Positions 51,237-62,256 of a stretch of 64,000 nucleotides of DNA are shown in pieces. Under the pieces are notes generated by a model. That model was not told the DNA's origin. It worked only from the letters and a program-made list of their open reading frames with translations, and ran no database searches. Made by a program: the position numbers and the translations under genes. Location: positions 1,550,001 to 1,614,000 of the forward strand of contig NZ_JACFOY010000001.1 in assembly GCF_016102285.1 (NCBI RefSeq), written 5' to 3'. Position 1 is the stretch's first letter. The number at the start of each line of letters is the position of its first letter. This DNA is from Bartonella sp. M0177 (GTDB lineage: Bacteria; Pseudomonadota; Alphaproteobacteria; Rhizobiales; Rhizobiaceae).

Positions 51237-51767
51237 TCAATCCCAACGCTCGATCATAACGTCATTGTAGCTTACCGGTGTGAAACCGCATTTTTGATAG
51301 AGCTGTAAGGCACGTGGACTATCCAATGTATTGGTTTGAATAATGACTTTTTCCGGATTGGATTCCCACACAGAATGCAAAATCTCGTTAAAAAAGAAGT
51401 ATGATAGCCCCCTGCCCTGATAATCCGGTACAAGACCGAAATAGACAATTTCGGCAGACTTGGGCAACTCTTTCAGATTTATTTCAGCAAAACCGGCAGG
51501 GCAGCCGTCAACATAAAGAATATGGATAGCTGTATTTTCCGATTGTATCAGATCTTTCAAAGCCGCGTCAGTCATTTTCCGACGGACATTCCAATGGTGT
51601 GCCTTGCCAATTTGCTCATAAAGATAGCGATAAAAATGGACAGGCATATGATAGGCACGCATAATCGCAATTTGCAGATTAAGCGGAGAAGGCACGGTCA
51701 TCGTAGGCCGCTTATACATTTCCAGATGCGTGACACGGGCATTGAGAAACTGTGGCATATTATTCAT
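51237..51767 (-). CDS. GNAT-family N-acetyltransferase
   Basis: About 176 residues from the ATG at 51767, overlapping the end of the sulfurtransferase gene by 8 bases; ATGs at 51773 and 51758 are equally possible. The acetyl-CoA loop is VPDYQGRGLSYFF, following the beta strand AEIVYFGL, with the C-terminal ALQLYQKCGFTPVSY motif. The substrate is unknown. Co-transcribed with sseA. Confidence 0.85.
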   Translation of the reverse strand: MNNMPQFLNARVTHLEMYKRPTMTVPSPLNLQIAIMRAYHMPVHFYRYLYEQIGKAHHWNVRRKMTDAALKDLIQSENTAIHILYVDGCPAGFAEINLKELPKSAEIVYFGLVPDYQGRGLSYFFFNEILHSVWESNPEKVIIQTNTLDSPRALQLYQKCGFTPVSYNDVMIERWD

Positions 51768-52620
51768 CCCCATCAGTGCCAGTAACAACCGGCGTATCTT
51801 TTTTAGACCCCCATTCACTCCATGACCCATCATAAAGCCTTACATTATGGTTACCTAATGACTCGAGCGCCAAAGCAAGCACCGCAGCCGTGACACCGGA
51901 ACCACAGGTGGTTACAACCGGAGCCGCGACATTAATACCCGCATCCTTAAAAATAGTTTTAATCTTGTTCAGATCTTTAAAATTACCATCGGCAGATAAA
52001 GTCGAAAACGGGATATTATGGGCTCCGGGCATATGTCCAGAACGCATTCCCGGACGTGGCTCCGCTTCCTCACCCAAAAACCTTTTATGTCCACGAGCAT
52101 CGGCTATTTGGGTTGTTTTGCCGTCCACGAGTTGCCGCATCTCGTCAATGAGCACAACCTTGTCTTGTTCGAATTTTACCTGAAAAGACGCCTTTTTAAT
52201 CTTTGTCGGTTCATTGGTTATCGGATAATGTTTTTTTTGCCAGCCGGTAAAGCCACCATCCAGAACATAAACATGTTTTGCGCCCATAACACGAAACATC
52301 CACCATGCCCGTGGCGCCGAGAAAAAACCGATGCCGTCATAGACCACAATCGTATCATCCGCATTGACACCCATCTCGCTTGCAAATTGTGCGAACTTTT
52401 CAGGGCTCGGAAGCGTGTGGGGAAGACCGGATGTTTCGTCACAAACTTTATCATGATCAAAAAATACAGCGCCCGGTATATGGGATTTTTCGTATTCATC
52501 CCGACCATTGCGTTTGGCGGCAGGCAAATACCAGGAAGCATCAAGCACCGAGAGATTGGAATCACCCAATCGCGCTTTCAACCAGTCATCTGAAACAATA
52601 AACTCACTGTGCGTTTCCAT
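51760..52620 (-). CDS. sseA: 3-mercaptopyruvate sulfurtransferase
   Basis: Transfers sulfur from 3-mercaptopyruvate (or thiosulfate) to thiol acceptors. 286 residues from the ATG at 52620 (METHSEFIVSDDWLKARL). There are two rhodanese domains: an inactive N-terminal one (GRDEYEKSHIPGAVFFDHD) and a C-terminal one with the catalytic Cys in CGSGVTAAVLALAL. The CGSGVT loop is the mercaptopyruvate-type signature. Confidence 0.93.
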   Translation of the reverse strand: METHSEFIVSDDWLKARLGDSNLSVLDASWYLPAAKRNGRDEYEKSHIPGAVFFDHDKVCDETSGLPHTLPSPEKFAQFASEMGVNADDTIVVYDGIGFFSAPRAWWMFRVMGAKHVYVLDGGFTGWQKKHYPITNEPTKIKKASFQVKFEQDKVVLIDEMRQLVDGKTTQIADARGHKRFLGEEAEPRPGMRSGHMPGAHNIPFSTLSADGNFKDLNKIKTIFKDAGINVAAPVVTTCGSGVTAAVLALALESLGNHNVRLYDGSWSEWGSKKDTPVVTGTDGDE

Positions 52621-53023
52621 GATATTATCCCGATTTCCCTGATCCTTGCAACTATATGAGAACATTAGGTGATTTCGACAAGGATTCAAAGCGGAATAGT
52701 AGCGGACTTATAGAGCAATGCAAGTTTAATATAGGACACAATCAAATCGGATGGACGGCGATGCGTTGAAACTCGTCACCATAGTCCAAAAGAGATTTTC
52801 CGATCATTTTCGAGTTTTTTCAAAAACTTCGAAAGCAACTCATATCACAAGCAATCAAGATTCCCGTCAAAACCGGCATTTCTACCTTGGAGATCAAATC
52901 GGAAAAAGCCCGAAAAGCAATCAAAATGCTATCGGGCTTCATTCATAACGGTTGGAAAGCTGAAATGCCTTCGAATTATAATTCCGTTTGGCAAATTATC
53001 AGGAAGTTATTCTCTTCCAAAGC
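52621..53023. other. Spacer upstream of sseA with the rhlE terminator
   Basis: About 400 bases. Apart from the terminator listed separately I see no feature; a 65-residue plus-strand frame at 52751 is not supported. Confidence 0.5.
52903..52938 (-). terminator. Terminator downstream of rhlE
   Basis: AGCCCGA and TCGGGCT on the minus strand, with an inner AGCA/TGCT, form an interrupted 11-bp stem followed by TTTT. It lies about 90 bases beyond the rhlE stop. Confidence 0.7.
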
Positions 53024-54526
53024 TTAGGCCGCGCGTCTTACCGACTTTCTTAATCTTACCGGTTTTTTACGATTATTCGGCTTCTTTCTTTTCGTGCTTA
53101 CCGGTTTCTCGTTTCGTGCTTCGAGCGTTTCACGATTTTTTCTGGCATCGCTATTTCTGTTTCTCCGTTTGAAGCTTTTTTGCCGATCATTCGGCAAAGC
53201 CTGTTCGTCATCTCTGGTCATAGTCCCGCCGAACTTTCTGGAAACAGGTTTACGGCGGTGCGTTCTGTTCTTTTCGTGAAAAGTCCCGTCCTTTTTGTGT
53301 TTCTGAGAGCGAGCATCGTCAGAGGCATCGGTTTTGTCTTTACCTTGTTTATTTTCCACTTTTTCAGGTAACGGACCGAACTGTGGCGGAACGTCTTCAC
53401 GTGGCAACTTCATACGAATAACGCGTTCAACAGCTTTAAGCCGTGCACTCTCGATACTTTCATCATAAAGTGTAATGGCTTCACCATGCGCGCCGTTACG
53501 GCCTGTGCGTCCAATCCTGTGCACATAGCTTTCAGCCTCGTCAGGAAGTTCGTAATTGATAACGTGGCTAATTCCCGGAACGTCGATACCCCGTGCAGCA
53601 ATATCGGTTGCAACGAGTATGCGCACTGTTCCATCACGAAAACCTTTCAAGGCTTTTTGACGTGCATTCTGCGATTTGTTGCCATGAATTGCTGCAACAG
53701 AATAGCCCGTTTTGGAAAGATTGCGCGTTACCGCATCCGCGCCGTGTTTGGTGCGCGTAAAAACAATCACCGAGCTTAAAGCCGGATTGGTCAAAAGCTT
53801 GTTGAGAACATCCTTTTTGTTACGGCGATCGACTTTATGAACAACCTGATTGATTTCAGCAGCCGTTGTCCCCTGTTTTGCAACTTCGACATGAACCGGA
53901 TCATGAAGAAGTGTCTCTGCAAGCTTTTCAATTTCGTTCGGCATAGTCGCCGAGAACAAGGCTGTCTGGCGAGCTTTTGCCACAAGATCGGCAATCCGGC
54001 GAACATCTTTGATAAACCCCATATCGAGCATACGATCTGCCTCATCAAGAACGAGATAGTCTGTACGGGATAGATCTACGCTCTTATCACGCACCAGATC
54101 CATCAACCGTCCGGGCGTTGCAATGAGCACATCCACACCTTGCGCCATGCGCTTGATCTGCGAATTTTTCGAAACACCCCCGAGAATGAGACAAGTGGAA
54201 AGATGCGTATTTTTCGAGACCATATGAATGGCCTCTTCAATCTGTACGGCAAGTTCACGTGTAGGAGCGAGAATTAAGGCGCGAGCTGTTTTAGGGCGCC
54301 GTTTGTCGCCCATTGAAAGGATCTTTGTTAAAACCGGTAGACCGAAAGCCAATGTTTTTCCCGAACCGGTTTGCGCAATACCTAAAATGTCACAATCGGC
54401 AAGCATTGAAGGAATAGCTTCTTCCTGAATAGGTTTAGGCTCGGTCATGCCTGCTTTCAGAAGATTTTTAGCGAGAATAGGCGATACACCCAATGCCTCG
54501 AAGGCATTCGAATTTTGTGTTTTCAA
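53024..54526 (-). CDS. rhlE: DEAD-box RNA helicase, RhlE type
   Basis: ATP-dependent RNA helicase likely acting in ribosome assembly or mRNA decay. The start is probably TTG 54526 (agggaaag upstream); GTG 54547 adds seven residues. About 500 residues. Motifs in order: Q-motif PKPIQEEAI, AQTGSGKT, PTRELA, TPGR, DEAD, SAT, ATDIAARGID and HRIGRTGR. After about residue 375 comes a long basic, low-complexity tail (KKDGTFHEKNRTHRRKP, RKKPVRLRKSVRRAA) that would bind RNA non-specifically. Confidence 0.93.
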   Translation of the reverse strand: MKTQNSNAFEALGVSPILAKNLLKAGMTEPKPIQEEAIPSMLADCDILGIAQTGSGKTLAFGLPVLTKILSMGDKRRPKTARALILAPTRELAVQIEEAIHMVSKNTHLSTCLILGGVSKNSQIKRMAQGVDVLIATPGRLMDLVRDKSVDLSRTDYLVLDEADRMLDMGFIKDVRRIADLVAKARQTALFSATMPNEIEKLAETLLHDPVHVEVAKQGTTAAEINQVVHKVDRRNKKDVLNKLLTNPALSSVIVFTRTKHGADAVTRNLSKTGYSVAAIHGNKSQNARQKALKGFRDGTVRILVATDIAARGIDVPGISHVINYELPDEAESYVHRIGRTGRNGAHGEAITLYDESIESARLKAVERVIRMKLPREDVPPQFGPLPEKVENKQGKDKTDASDDARSQKHKKDGTFHEKNRTHRRKPVSRKFGGTMTRDDEQALPNDRQKSFKRRNRNSDARKNRETLEARNEKPVSTKRKKPNNRKKPVRLRKSVRRAA

Positions 54527-55104
54527 AATAAAATCTTTCCCTGCCACTTCCGGACAGGCTTTTTACTCCTGATCTCCCGCGCAACCGGAACATCGGATTA
54601 ATCAATATAAGGACGAAACGCTCGAGGTTAGCCCTTGAAGCGACTTGCGCGACCAACGAACACCTTTGGCAAGGTGAATGATGCTACAAAGTCCCTTTAT
54701 AGAAAGTTGGCTCACCAACCCAAGCATCATAACCAGCCTTATCGTTCAATGCGATATAAAAAGCAACCGCTTTCAGTCAAAATAAATAAACTCTGAGCCT
54801 TCACCGCAATCTCACGGTCTACCGCGAAAGTGACTGTTTTTGCTTCAACGAAAATATCTGAATAACGCCAAACAGAAATTCATTGTGCCGGATATTGCCG
54901 CTTCGATTGAAACTTTATTCCAGCGGATGATTGAATGAACGGTGATTCATCACGTGAGGTTCAGCAACTATCACCTTCAAGGAAAAGCTTTTTTCCTCAA
55001 TCAAAATAGTGCCAATTGTCACACAAAACTTAAGAAAAATGCTGCTTTGACTTCATAAAATGATAAAGCCATTCATCTGATATTTCAGGAACAAACAGGA
55101 TAAA
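54527..55104. other. Gene-free spacer upstream of rhlE
   Basis: About 580 bases without a supported gene. A GGAAAAGCTTTTTTCC palindrome near 54971-54988 could contribute to termination of the secreted-protein gene. Confidence 0.45.
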
Positions 55105-55635
55105 TTATTTGCGGGTTATTTTTTCTTGAGGAATATTTACATCCTGAAAATCCGGATAAATTTCCAGAAATACCGGATTTTGAACAGTCTTCTGCCCACC
55201 ATAAATGAGATGCCACTTTGTGTTATCAATAATTGCCAGCGTAGGATATTCGATAATGGCTTCTTTTGTTTCTACCCGTGTCGGTATCAGAGCATAGAAA
55301 ATACCATTGGCCGTCTGACGATATTCGATCTTCCCCGTATCCAGACGATAAGCTCCGGCTGGGAGATTGGAAAACTGGCTTTCCAATTGATTGATAAAAT
55401 TCTTTTTGAGAGTCTCTTCGTCTGTCTTCAGCCTGAGCGCCATCTCCTTGAAAAGGCGCTCGGGCATATTATTGGCAATGAAGTTCAGATCTTTTTTCTG
55501 TGCCGCGTTATTGATTTGTGCAACAAGACCGTCGAGTTCGGCTTTCTGGATAGAATCCGGCTCGGCCGCATTTGACACTCCGATTCCGGAAACAAATAAC
55601 GCCAAAGCAAAAAACAGCGAGGTGAGAAACTTCAT
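55105..55635 (-). CDS. Secreted protein of unknown function
   Basis: 176 residues with a clear signal peptide (about residues 1-23, ending SNAAEP), so periplasmic. The start is supported by aaggtcgttatca. The mature part is a helical region (LVAQINNAAQKKDLNFIANNMPE, then LRLKTDEETLKKNFINQLE) followed by a beta-rich half (GIFYALIPTRVETKEAIIEY, DNTKWHLIYGGQ). It resembles small NTF2-like or DUF periplasmic proteins in layout, but I recognise no family. It follows ilvA by 40 bases and may share its transcript. Confidence 0.8.
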   Translation of the reverse strand: MKFLTSLFFALALFVSGIGVSNAAEPDSIQKAELDGLVAQINNAAQKKDLNFIANNMPERLFKEMALRLKTDEETLKKNFINQLESQFSNLPAGAYRLDTGKIEYRQTANGIFYALIPTRVETKEAIIEYPTLAIIDNTKWHLIYGGQKTVQNPVFLEIYPDFQDVNIPQEKITRK

Positions 55636-55675
55636 TGATAACGACCTTTTGGTTCAATATAGGTATTTGATTTAA

Positions 55676-56944
55676 TTATATAATATAATCAAATAATACC
55701 CTGTCATTGGTTATATCGCGATATGCCCAACCAAGCTCTTTGAACTTTGTTTCAAGAACTGCGAAATTCTCGAAACGTTTTGTTTCAATTGCGATAAGAA
55801 CGGAACCGAAATTGCGAGCCGATTTCTTCAGATATTCAAAGCGCGCAACATCATCATCCGGCCCGAGCTGGTCGAGAAAACCACGCAACGCACCGGGACG
55901 TTGAGGAAAGCGGAAAATAAAATATTTTTTCAATCCCTGATAGCGCAAGGCGCGTTCTTTCACTTCCGGCAAACGTTCGAAGTCGAAATTGCCACCGGAA
56001 ATAATAAGAAGAACTTTTTTGCCTTTCAAATCCTGCGGAGAAATACTCTTCAATGCATCAATGGAAAGACCGCCGGCCGGTTCAAGCACAATGCCTTCCA
56101 CATTCAGCATTTCAACCATCGTTGCGCTCAAACGGTTTTCCGGAACAATCGACACATCATAGGGCGAAAACCCTTTCAGCATCTTGAAGTTCAGTTCTCC
56201 GATCTGGGCAACTGCTGCGCCATCGACAAATGTGTCAACATCTTCCAGTTTGACGCGTTTGCCTTCCTTCAAACTTGTATAGAGACTGGCAGCCCCTTCC
56301 GGCTCGGCAAAGCGGATGTGGGTTTTTGTCCAACCACTTTCGCGGATAAAATGGCTGATGCCACTGGCAAGTCCGCCACCACCAACAGGAATGATAACCA
56401 GATCGGGTTTTTCATCTCCGACCAACTCTTGCCACTGCTTTGCAGCCTCGTACATAACCGTTGCTTGTCCGGTTACAATCCGCATATCATCGAAAGGCGG
56501 TGCCATTACCCCACCCCCTTCGGCAACGAAAGCTTTCGCGGCTGCATAGCATTGATCAAAAGTATCGCCGATCATACGAATTTCAATAAATTCGCCACCG
56601 AATGAGCGGGTCTTGTCAATCTTCTGCTGCGGTGTTGTCACCGGCATGAAGATAACACCCTTCCGCTTGAAATGATGACAGGCAAAAGCCAAACCCTGAG
56701 CATGATTACCGGCTGAAGCGCAGACGAAAGCCGCTTCCGGCGCTACCTTGTCGAGCATTTGCGAAATGAAATTGAAAGCACCACGAATTTTATAGGAGCG
56801 AACCGGAGTCAGATCCTCACGCTTGAGGTAAATTTCTGCATCATATTTCTGACTTAAATACTCATTCCGCTGAAGCGGGGTCTCATCAAAAAGACTGCGC
56901 AAAGCTTTGGCAGCTTTCGCCACGTCTTGAACAAACTCACTCAT
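55676..56944 (-). CDS. ilvA: Threonine ammonia-lyase (threonine deaminase)
   Basis: PLP enzyme converting threonine to 2-oxobutanoate, the entry to isoleucine synthesis. 422 residues: catalytic domain with the PLP lysine in SYKIRGAFNF, substrate loop SAGNHAQG, and the phosphate-binding glycine loop VGGGGLASG. A C-terminal ACT-type regulatory domain of about 90 residues follows (FRFPQRPGALRGFLDQLGP). This is the single-ACT form. Its pathway context is interesting because an ilvC relic lies 5 kb away. Confidence 0.93.
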   Translation of the reverse strand: MSEFVQDVAKAAKALRSLFDETPLQRNEYLSQKYDAEIYLKREDLTPVRSYKIRGAFNFISQMLDKVAPEAAFVCASAGNHAQGLAFACHHFKRKGVIFMPVTTPQQKIDKTRSFGGEFIEIRMIGDTFDQCYAAAKAFVAEGGGVMAPPFDDMRIVTGQATVMYEAAKQWQELVGDEKPDLVIIPVGGGGLASGISHFIRESGWTKTHIRFAEPEGAASLYTSLKEGKRVKLEDVDTFVDGAAVAQIGELNFKMLKGFSPYDVSIVPENRLSATMVEMLNVEGIVLEPAGGLSIDALKSISPQDLKGKKVLLIISGGNFDFERLPEVKERALRYQGLKKYFIFRFPQRPGALRGFLDQLGPDDDVARFEYLKKSARNFGSVLIAIETKRFENFAVLETKFKELGWAYRDITNDRVLFDYII

Positions 56945-57595
56945 GATATAAAATGCTTTCTATTCCATAAAATTCGAGCTGGCTTTCTTCTGTTGGAAAG
57001 TCAATACCGGCTAGATTAAATCAAACAAGATTATATTCAACAAAAATTCGCAGCCGAATAGCGAGAGACACAAAAAATTCAACTCACCTTTCAATTGCGC
57101 CAATCGCGTTCAATTGCACCAAATGCCGCTTGCATTAAAACGACTTTCAGCCCCTCTACCCTTTTTATAAATTAAAAACGCCTGTTCCGGAAAAACCCGC
57201 GCAAATCAAAATATCGGTAAATAACGAAATAGATGCGTATTTACGAAAACCCAATCGCCTCGGATTGATGAAGTCATATCGGTAGACTTTACAATTCAAC
57301 CATCGATAGCCTGATGAGAGCCTTGTTCGATGCCAAAACCGGAGAAATAAAAAAACTCATCTTTCTCATTCTGATAAATTCCGGCTCATCATAGGAGAAA
57401 CTAGCGGCGGAAATTTTCACCGCCTTTTAATGCCTCGTTTTGCAGTGCAATAATTTACGGTGCTGAAAAACTACCGTGCCAAAATAGACAGAAACGTTCG
57501 ATATTTAAAAATATTGTGGCTATTTCCCAGACCGGATTTTAAATTAATTTTTTGGCTTCACTTTTTGATATTCGTTCCCTATAAGGGCAAAAGCT
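56945..57595. other. Gene-free spacer between ilvA and tRNA-Leu
   Basis: 650 bases; nothing supported beyond what may be promoter sequence for the tRNA. No open frame with a ribosome site. Confidence 0.5.
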
Positions 57596-57682
57596 GCGGA
57601 CGTGGCGAAATTGGTATACGCTAGGGACTTAAAATCCCTCGATCTTTAGATCATGCGGGTTCAAGTCCCGCCGTCCGCACCA
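57596..57682 (+). tRNA. tRNA-Leu (TAA)
   Basis: 87 bases with encoded CCA and a long variable arm (TCGATCTTTAGATCA region), as expected of a class II tRNA. Acceptor GCGGACG pairs with CGTCCGC, anticodon TAA in ACTTAAAAT, T-arm GCGGGTTCAAGTCCCGC. Confidence 0.97.
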
Positions 57683-58206
57683 CAACTTTATTTTAAGCTT
57701 CCCCATGCATTTCTGATATTCTGATCAAAAGATACGCGTGCCTGCTCAAACCAATAATATCGGTCTTAATCTTTCAATTCGCAAAAAATTAGGAAAAGTT
57801 CGAACTGAACATATTTGACCGGATATGCTTTCCGTTCAGGTTGTTGCCCGATCTCTTGATCAAAGGCTTTCAATCAAGTTAAAGCAGTCTCTCAACAAAA
57901 CTAATCAAGTCTATTGCAAAGCCTTTGGTGCGACCAACGCGAACATAAGCATTCAAGAACAACTACATTCCGATAGGCGACCAATCGACAAGACTATTTC
58001 TTGAATATAAAAGCTCGCTCTTCGTCACAAAAAGCCCTACCCCTCATTTATCATGCGTTCCTTAAAACCACAGAAACCACTGCGCCAAAGGGATAGAGCT
58101 TCATCGTCGCCTATCATATCTGATTTAAGTTTTTAAAGGCAGGAATACTGACGTCTCTATTGGTCACTCTCTATTCGTCAAACTAGTGCCGGTCGACTTT
58201 CGACTT
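57683..58206. other. Gene-free spacer after tRNA-Leu
   Basis: About 520 bases with no supported gene or repeat. Confidence 0.5.
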
Positions 58207-58473
58207 TTATTTGAAGCTCGCACGACTTCCGTTAATTTCTATCGTATCTGTCGCCTTGATTGCAAAGCGATCGCCATTCGGAAAGGTAACGAAACATCCC
58301 TTCGGACAAATGTCGACTGTCTGATCTGCCTTCAAAGACACGTCCCGTCTGGAACTTCCTTCAGCGACCACGAGAGACTGCGTTTTTTGGTCGGTATTTT
58401 TTATTGTTGCGGCTTCCACTCCTTCCGAAAAGAAACATGTCAAAGCAACAGCTACAAGAAACCATTTTGTCAT
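58207..58473 (-). CDS. Small secreted protein of unknown function
   Basis: 88 residues from the ATG at 58473 (MTKWFLVAVALTCFF), with aaggaattacctgat upstream. A signal peptide of about 20 residues ends VEAAT. The mature part has a DICPKGCFVTFPNGDRFAI segment, with two cysteines close together. It begins one base after the end of the MscS-family gene, so it is co-transcribed with it. No family name can be given. Confidence 0.75.
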   Translation of the reverse strand: MTKWFLVAVALTCFFSEGVEAATIKNTDQKTQSLVVAEGSSRRDVSLKADQTVDICPKGCFVTFPNGDRFAIKATDTIEINGSRASFK

Positions 58474-58474
58474 A

Positions 58475-60883
58475 TCAGGTAATTCCTTCGTCAGAAAACC
58501 GCTTATAAGCCTGAAATCGCACTTTGTTTGTGACCGCAATTGTCGCGGTAATATCGGGCACGTAAATTGCCAGAGTAAAATTGAAATTATTGCTGTCAAA
58601 GCTTGAAAAACTGACCCATGGACTGGGATTTTTCAAAACTCCTTCGGTATTATTGGCGGTTTCCATCAATACCTCGACGATATGTTCCGGATCGGACATA
58701 GCCGGAACGGTAAACGTCACGTCAACACGCCCGATTTTATTACGATGTGTCCAGTTACCGACATTGTTATTGATGAGGCTTGAATTCGGCACAATAATTG
58801 TTTGCCGCTTCAATGTTTCGACTTCGGTTGCACGGACGCTGATGCGTTTGACAATTCCGACAATTGTACCGGTTTCGACATAATCACCAACTTTGAAGGG
58901 GCGCTCTGCCAGAAGAATTAGACCGGAGACAAAATTCTGGACAATATTTTGAAGTCCAAAGCCGATACCAAGTGAAAGACCACCGGCAATCAATGCAAGG
59001 CTACTCAAATTGAAACCGGCGGCCGACAGGCCTATCAGCGCGGAAAGCGCAATACCGCCATAACCGACAACGGTGCGGATGGAATTTCTGACACCTGAAT
59101 CCACTTTTCCTCGTGCGAGAACTGTGCCATCCAGCCAACCTATAAACCAGCGGATCAGGAACCAGCTGATCAAAAAGAAAACAATACCGATTGAAATACC
59201 GACAAGCGAGATGGATACATTTCCAATTTCGAAACCGGTCATTATGTGAATGAAGGCCGATAAAATATCGGATGCCGAAAAGCCGAGCTGCATAATGATC
59301 GGCGGCACACAAACAATAATCACAATAATGTTGAGGAGAATACCGGCAACAAGGCCAAGCTGGTCCATTGTGCTATCGTCGATATTAAATCTCTGAACCA
59401 GACGACGACCGATGAATGTCTTGGCGAAAGCTCCCTCTTCAGCCGTTGCACGCGCTGTCTGTATGCCAAGGTACATCAACACGAGAAACGCACCGCTGAC
59501 TACGATTTGTTGGGAAATAAATCGAGCCATGCCGACATAACCGGCAAGTGCTGTCAAAATGGGTAATAACCCGACAACAATAAGCGGAATACGGATATAG
59601 AGCGGCCAGGACGTTACCTTTTTATCGTCCTCGCTGCTCGTTCTTGCACGCACAAAAGAAATCGCCAGAATAATAATGCCAACAAGAATAACCGAAATGA
59701 AGCTCTTGGCGATAGCCAGTGAAAGAGGTGCCGATACGGCGCGATAAACAGCATTCAGGAAATAATCCAGTGCCATTACCAGTGCCAATAAAGTCAATAG
59801 CACAATCAACAGACGCGCCGGTTTTGGCGCTATATTCATCAACCGCAACTCGGGCAGTTTCGGTGAGAGAATGACAAAAGACATGCGGGCGATAAAAAAC
59901 ACCAGCATAACGACATCCGCGGCCGAGCGGAATACCGGTTCCAGATTTGGCCAACTAATTCCGAGATAGTTGAAAAATATAAGTATAAGAATAACAAAAA
60001 CCGCGCAAATCATTGTCGGAACAAGCGTTGCGACAAAAGCAAATGACAAGCGCTTCAAATAGGATGCGTCTTGTTCTTCCTTGGTTGCCTCATGCTTGAC
60101 ACGACCGATCAATTTATGCGTCGAAATGACAAGAACACCAGCGATAAAAAGTGGAATCAAAATGCTAGCACATAGCGCTAACAACTTGAATTGATAAACA
60201 AATTGCCACCAGAAAAACATCAACGAGAAAAAGTCCGCCGCTGCATCTTTTGCAGATTGGGCAATTTGTGCACCAAGTGGCGAAGAGAACTCGACCCTAT
60301 GGGTCAATGTTCTTGCGAATAACTCCCGCGATTGCGCTATCGTTCTTTCAACCAGACGATTGGCATCAATCGAACAATCTTCGAGCTGTCCGACCAAAGT
60401 ATTGATCTTCACTTTGAGCTGGCGAAGATTATTTCTCTCGTCGGTAACCGTTTTTGCTTCCTGAACCCCGTCTTGAGGCTCGCCTAATTGGTCCAGACGT
60501 AAATTGATATCATTCAACGGTGAACGGAAAAGCAAAGCCGTGTTAATGACTTTGCCGCTGACATCCTGTGCTTTGTTACGGACATCGGTCAAGGCTGCAT
60601 CATCATCCTGTCCGGCGTCATAGCTCTTCAATAGCTCTTTTAGCTGATCTTTATAGCCATTCACGACCGCTTGTTGTTGTTTGACAAGATCTGCGGGGCT
60701 TAAAACCGTATTATCACCGGTTGAAGGCGTTTGCGCCTCCGCAACATTCCCGACCGCCGACAGACTTGATAAGGTCAGTCCTGTCGAAGAGATTGCCAGA
60801 ACAATGATAAAACAGAAATTGCGAATGAGATTTTTAAAATTCAAGGGACCAACCATTCCAGATAAAGATAACGAATCGCGCAT
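58475..60883 (-). CDS. Large mechanosensitive channel of the MscS family
   Basis: Inner-membrane channel with a periplasmic N-terminal domain. 802 residues from the ATG at 60883; the ribosome site is weak and ATG 60856 is possible. A signal peptide and a coiled DUF3772-like periplasmic region (about residues 50-190) precede about ten membrane helices. The C-terminal MscS core has the pore helix GGLSLGIGFGLQNIVQNFVSG, the beta domain ERPFKVGDYVETGTIVGIV and the alpha/beta vestibule. This is the YbiO/MscK-like large type, releasing solutes under hypo-osmotic shock. Confidence 0.9.
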   Translation of the reverse strand: MRDSLSLSGMVGPLNFKNLIRNFCFIIVLAISSTGLTLSSLSAVGNVAEAQTPSTGDNTVLSPADLVKQQQAVVNGYKDQLKELLKSYDAGQDDDAALTDVRNKAQDVSGKVINTALLFRSPLNDINLRLDQLGEPQDGVQEAKTVTDERNNLRQLKVKINTLVGQLEDCSIDANRLVERTIAQSRELFARTLTHRVEFSSPLGAQIAQSAKDAAADFFSLMFFWWQFVYQFKLLALCASILIPLFIAGVLVISTHKLIGRVKHEATKEEQDASYLKRLSFAFVATLVPTMICAVFVILILIFFNYLGISWPNLEPVFRSAADVVMLVFFIARMSFVILSPKLPELRLMNIAPKPARLLIVLLTLLALVMALDYFLNAVYRAVSAPLSLAIAKSFISVILVGIIILAISFVRARTSSEDDKKVTSWPLYIRIPLIVVGLLPILTALAGYVGMARFISQQIVVSGAFLVLMYLGIQTARATAEEGAFAKTFIGRRLVQRFNIDDSTMDQLGLVAGILLNIIVIIVCVPPIIMQLGFSASDILSAFIHIMTGFEIGNVSISLVGISIGIVFFLISWFLIRWFIGWLDGTVLARGKVDSGVRNSIRTVVGYGGIALSALIGLSAAGFNLSSLALIAGGLSLGIGFGLQNIVQNFVSGLILLAERPFKVGDYVETGTIVGIVKRISVRATEVETLKRQTIIVPNSSLINNNVGNWTHRNKIGRVDVTFTVPAMSDPEHIVEVLMETANNTEGVLKNPSPWVSFSSFDSNNFNFTLAIYVPDITATIAVTNKVRFQAYKRFSDEGIT

Positions 60884-62256
<1,373 letters not shown>

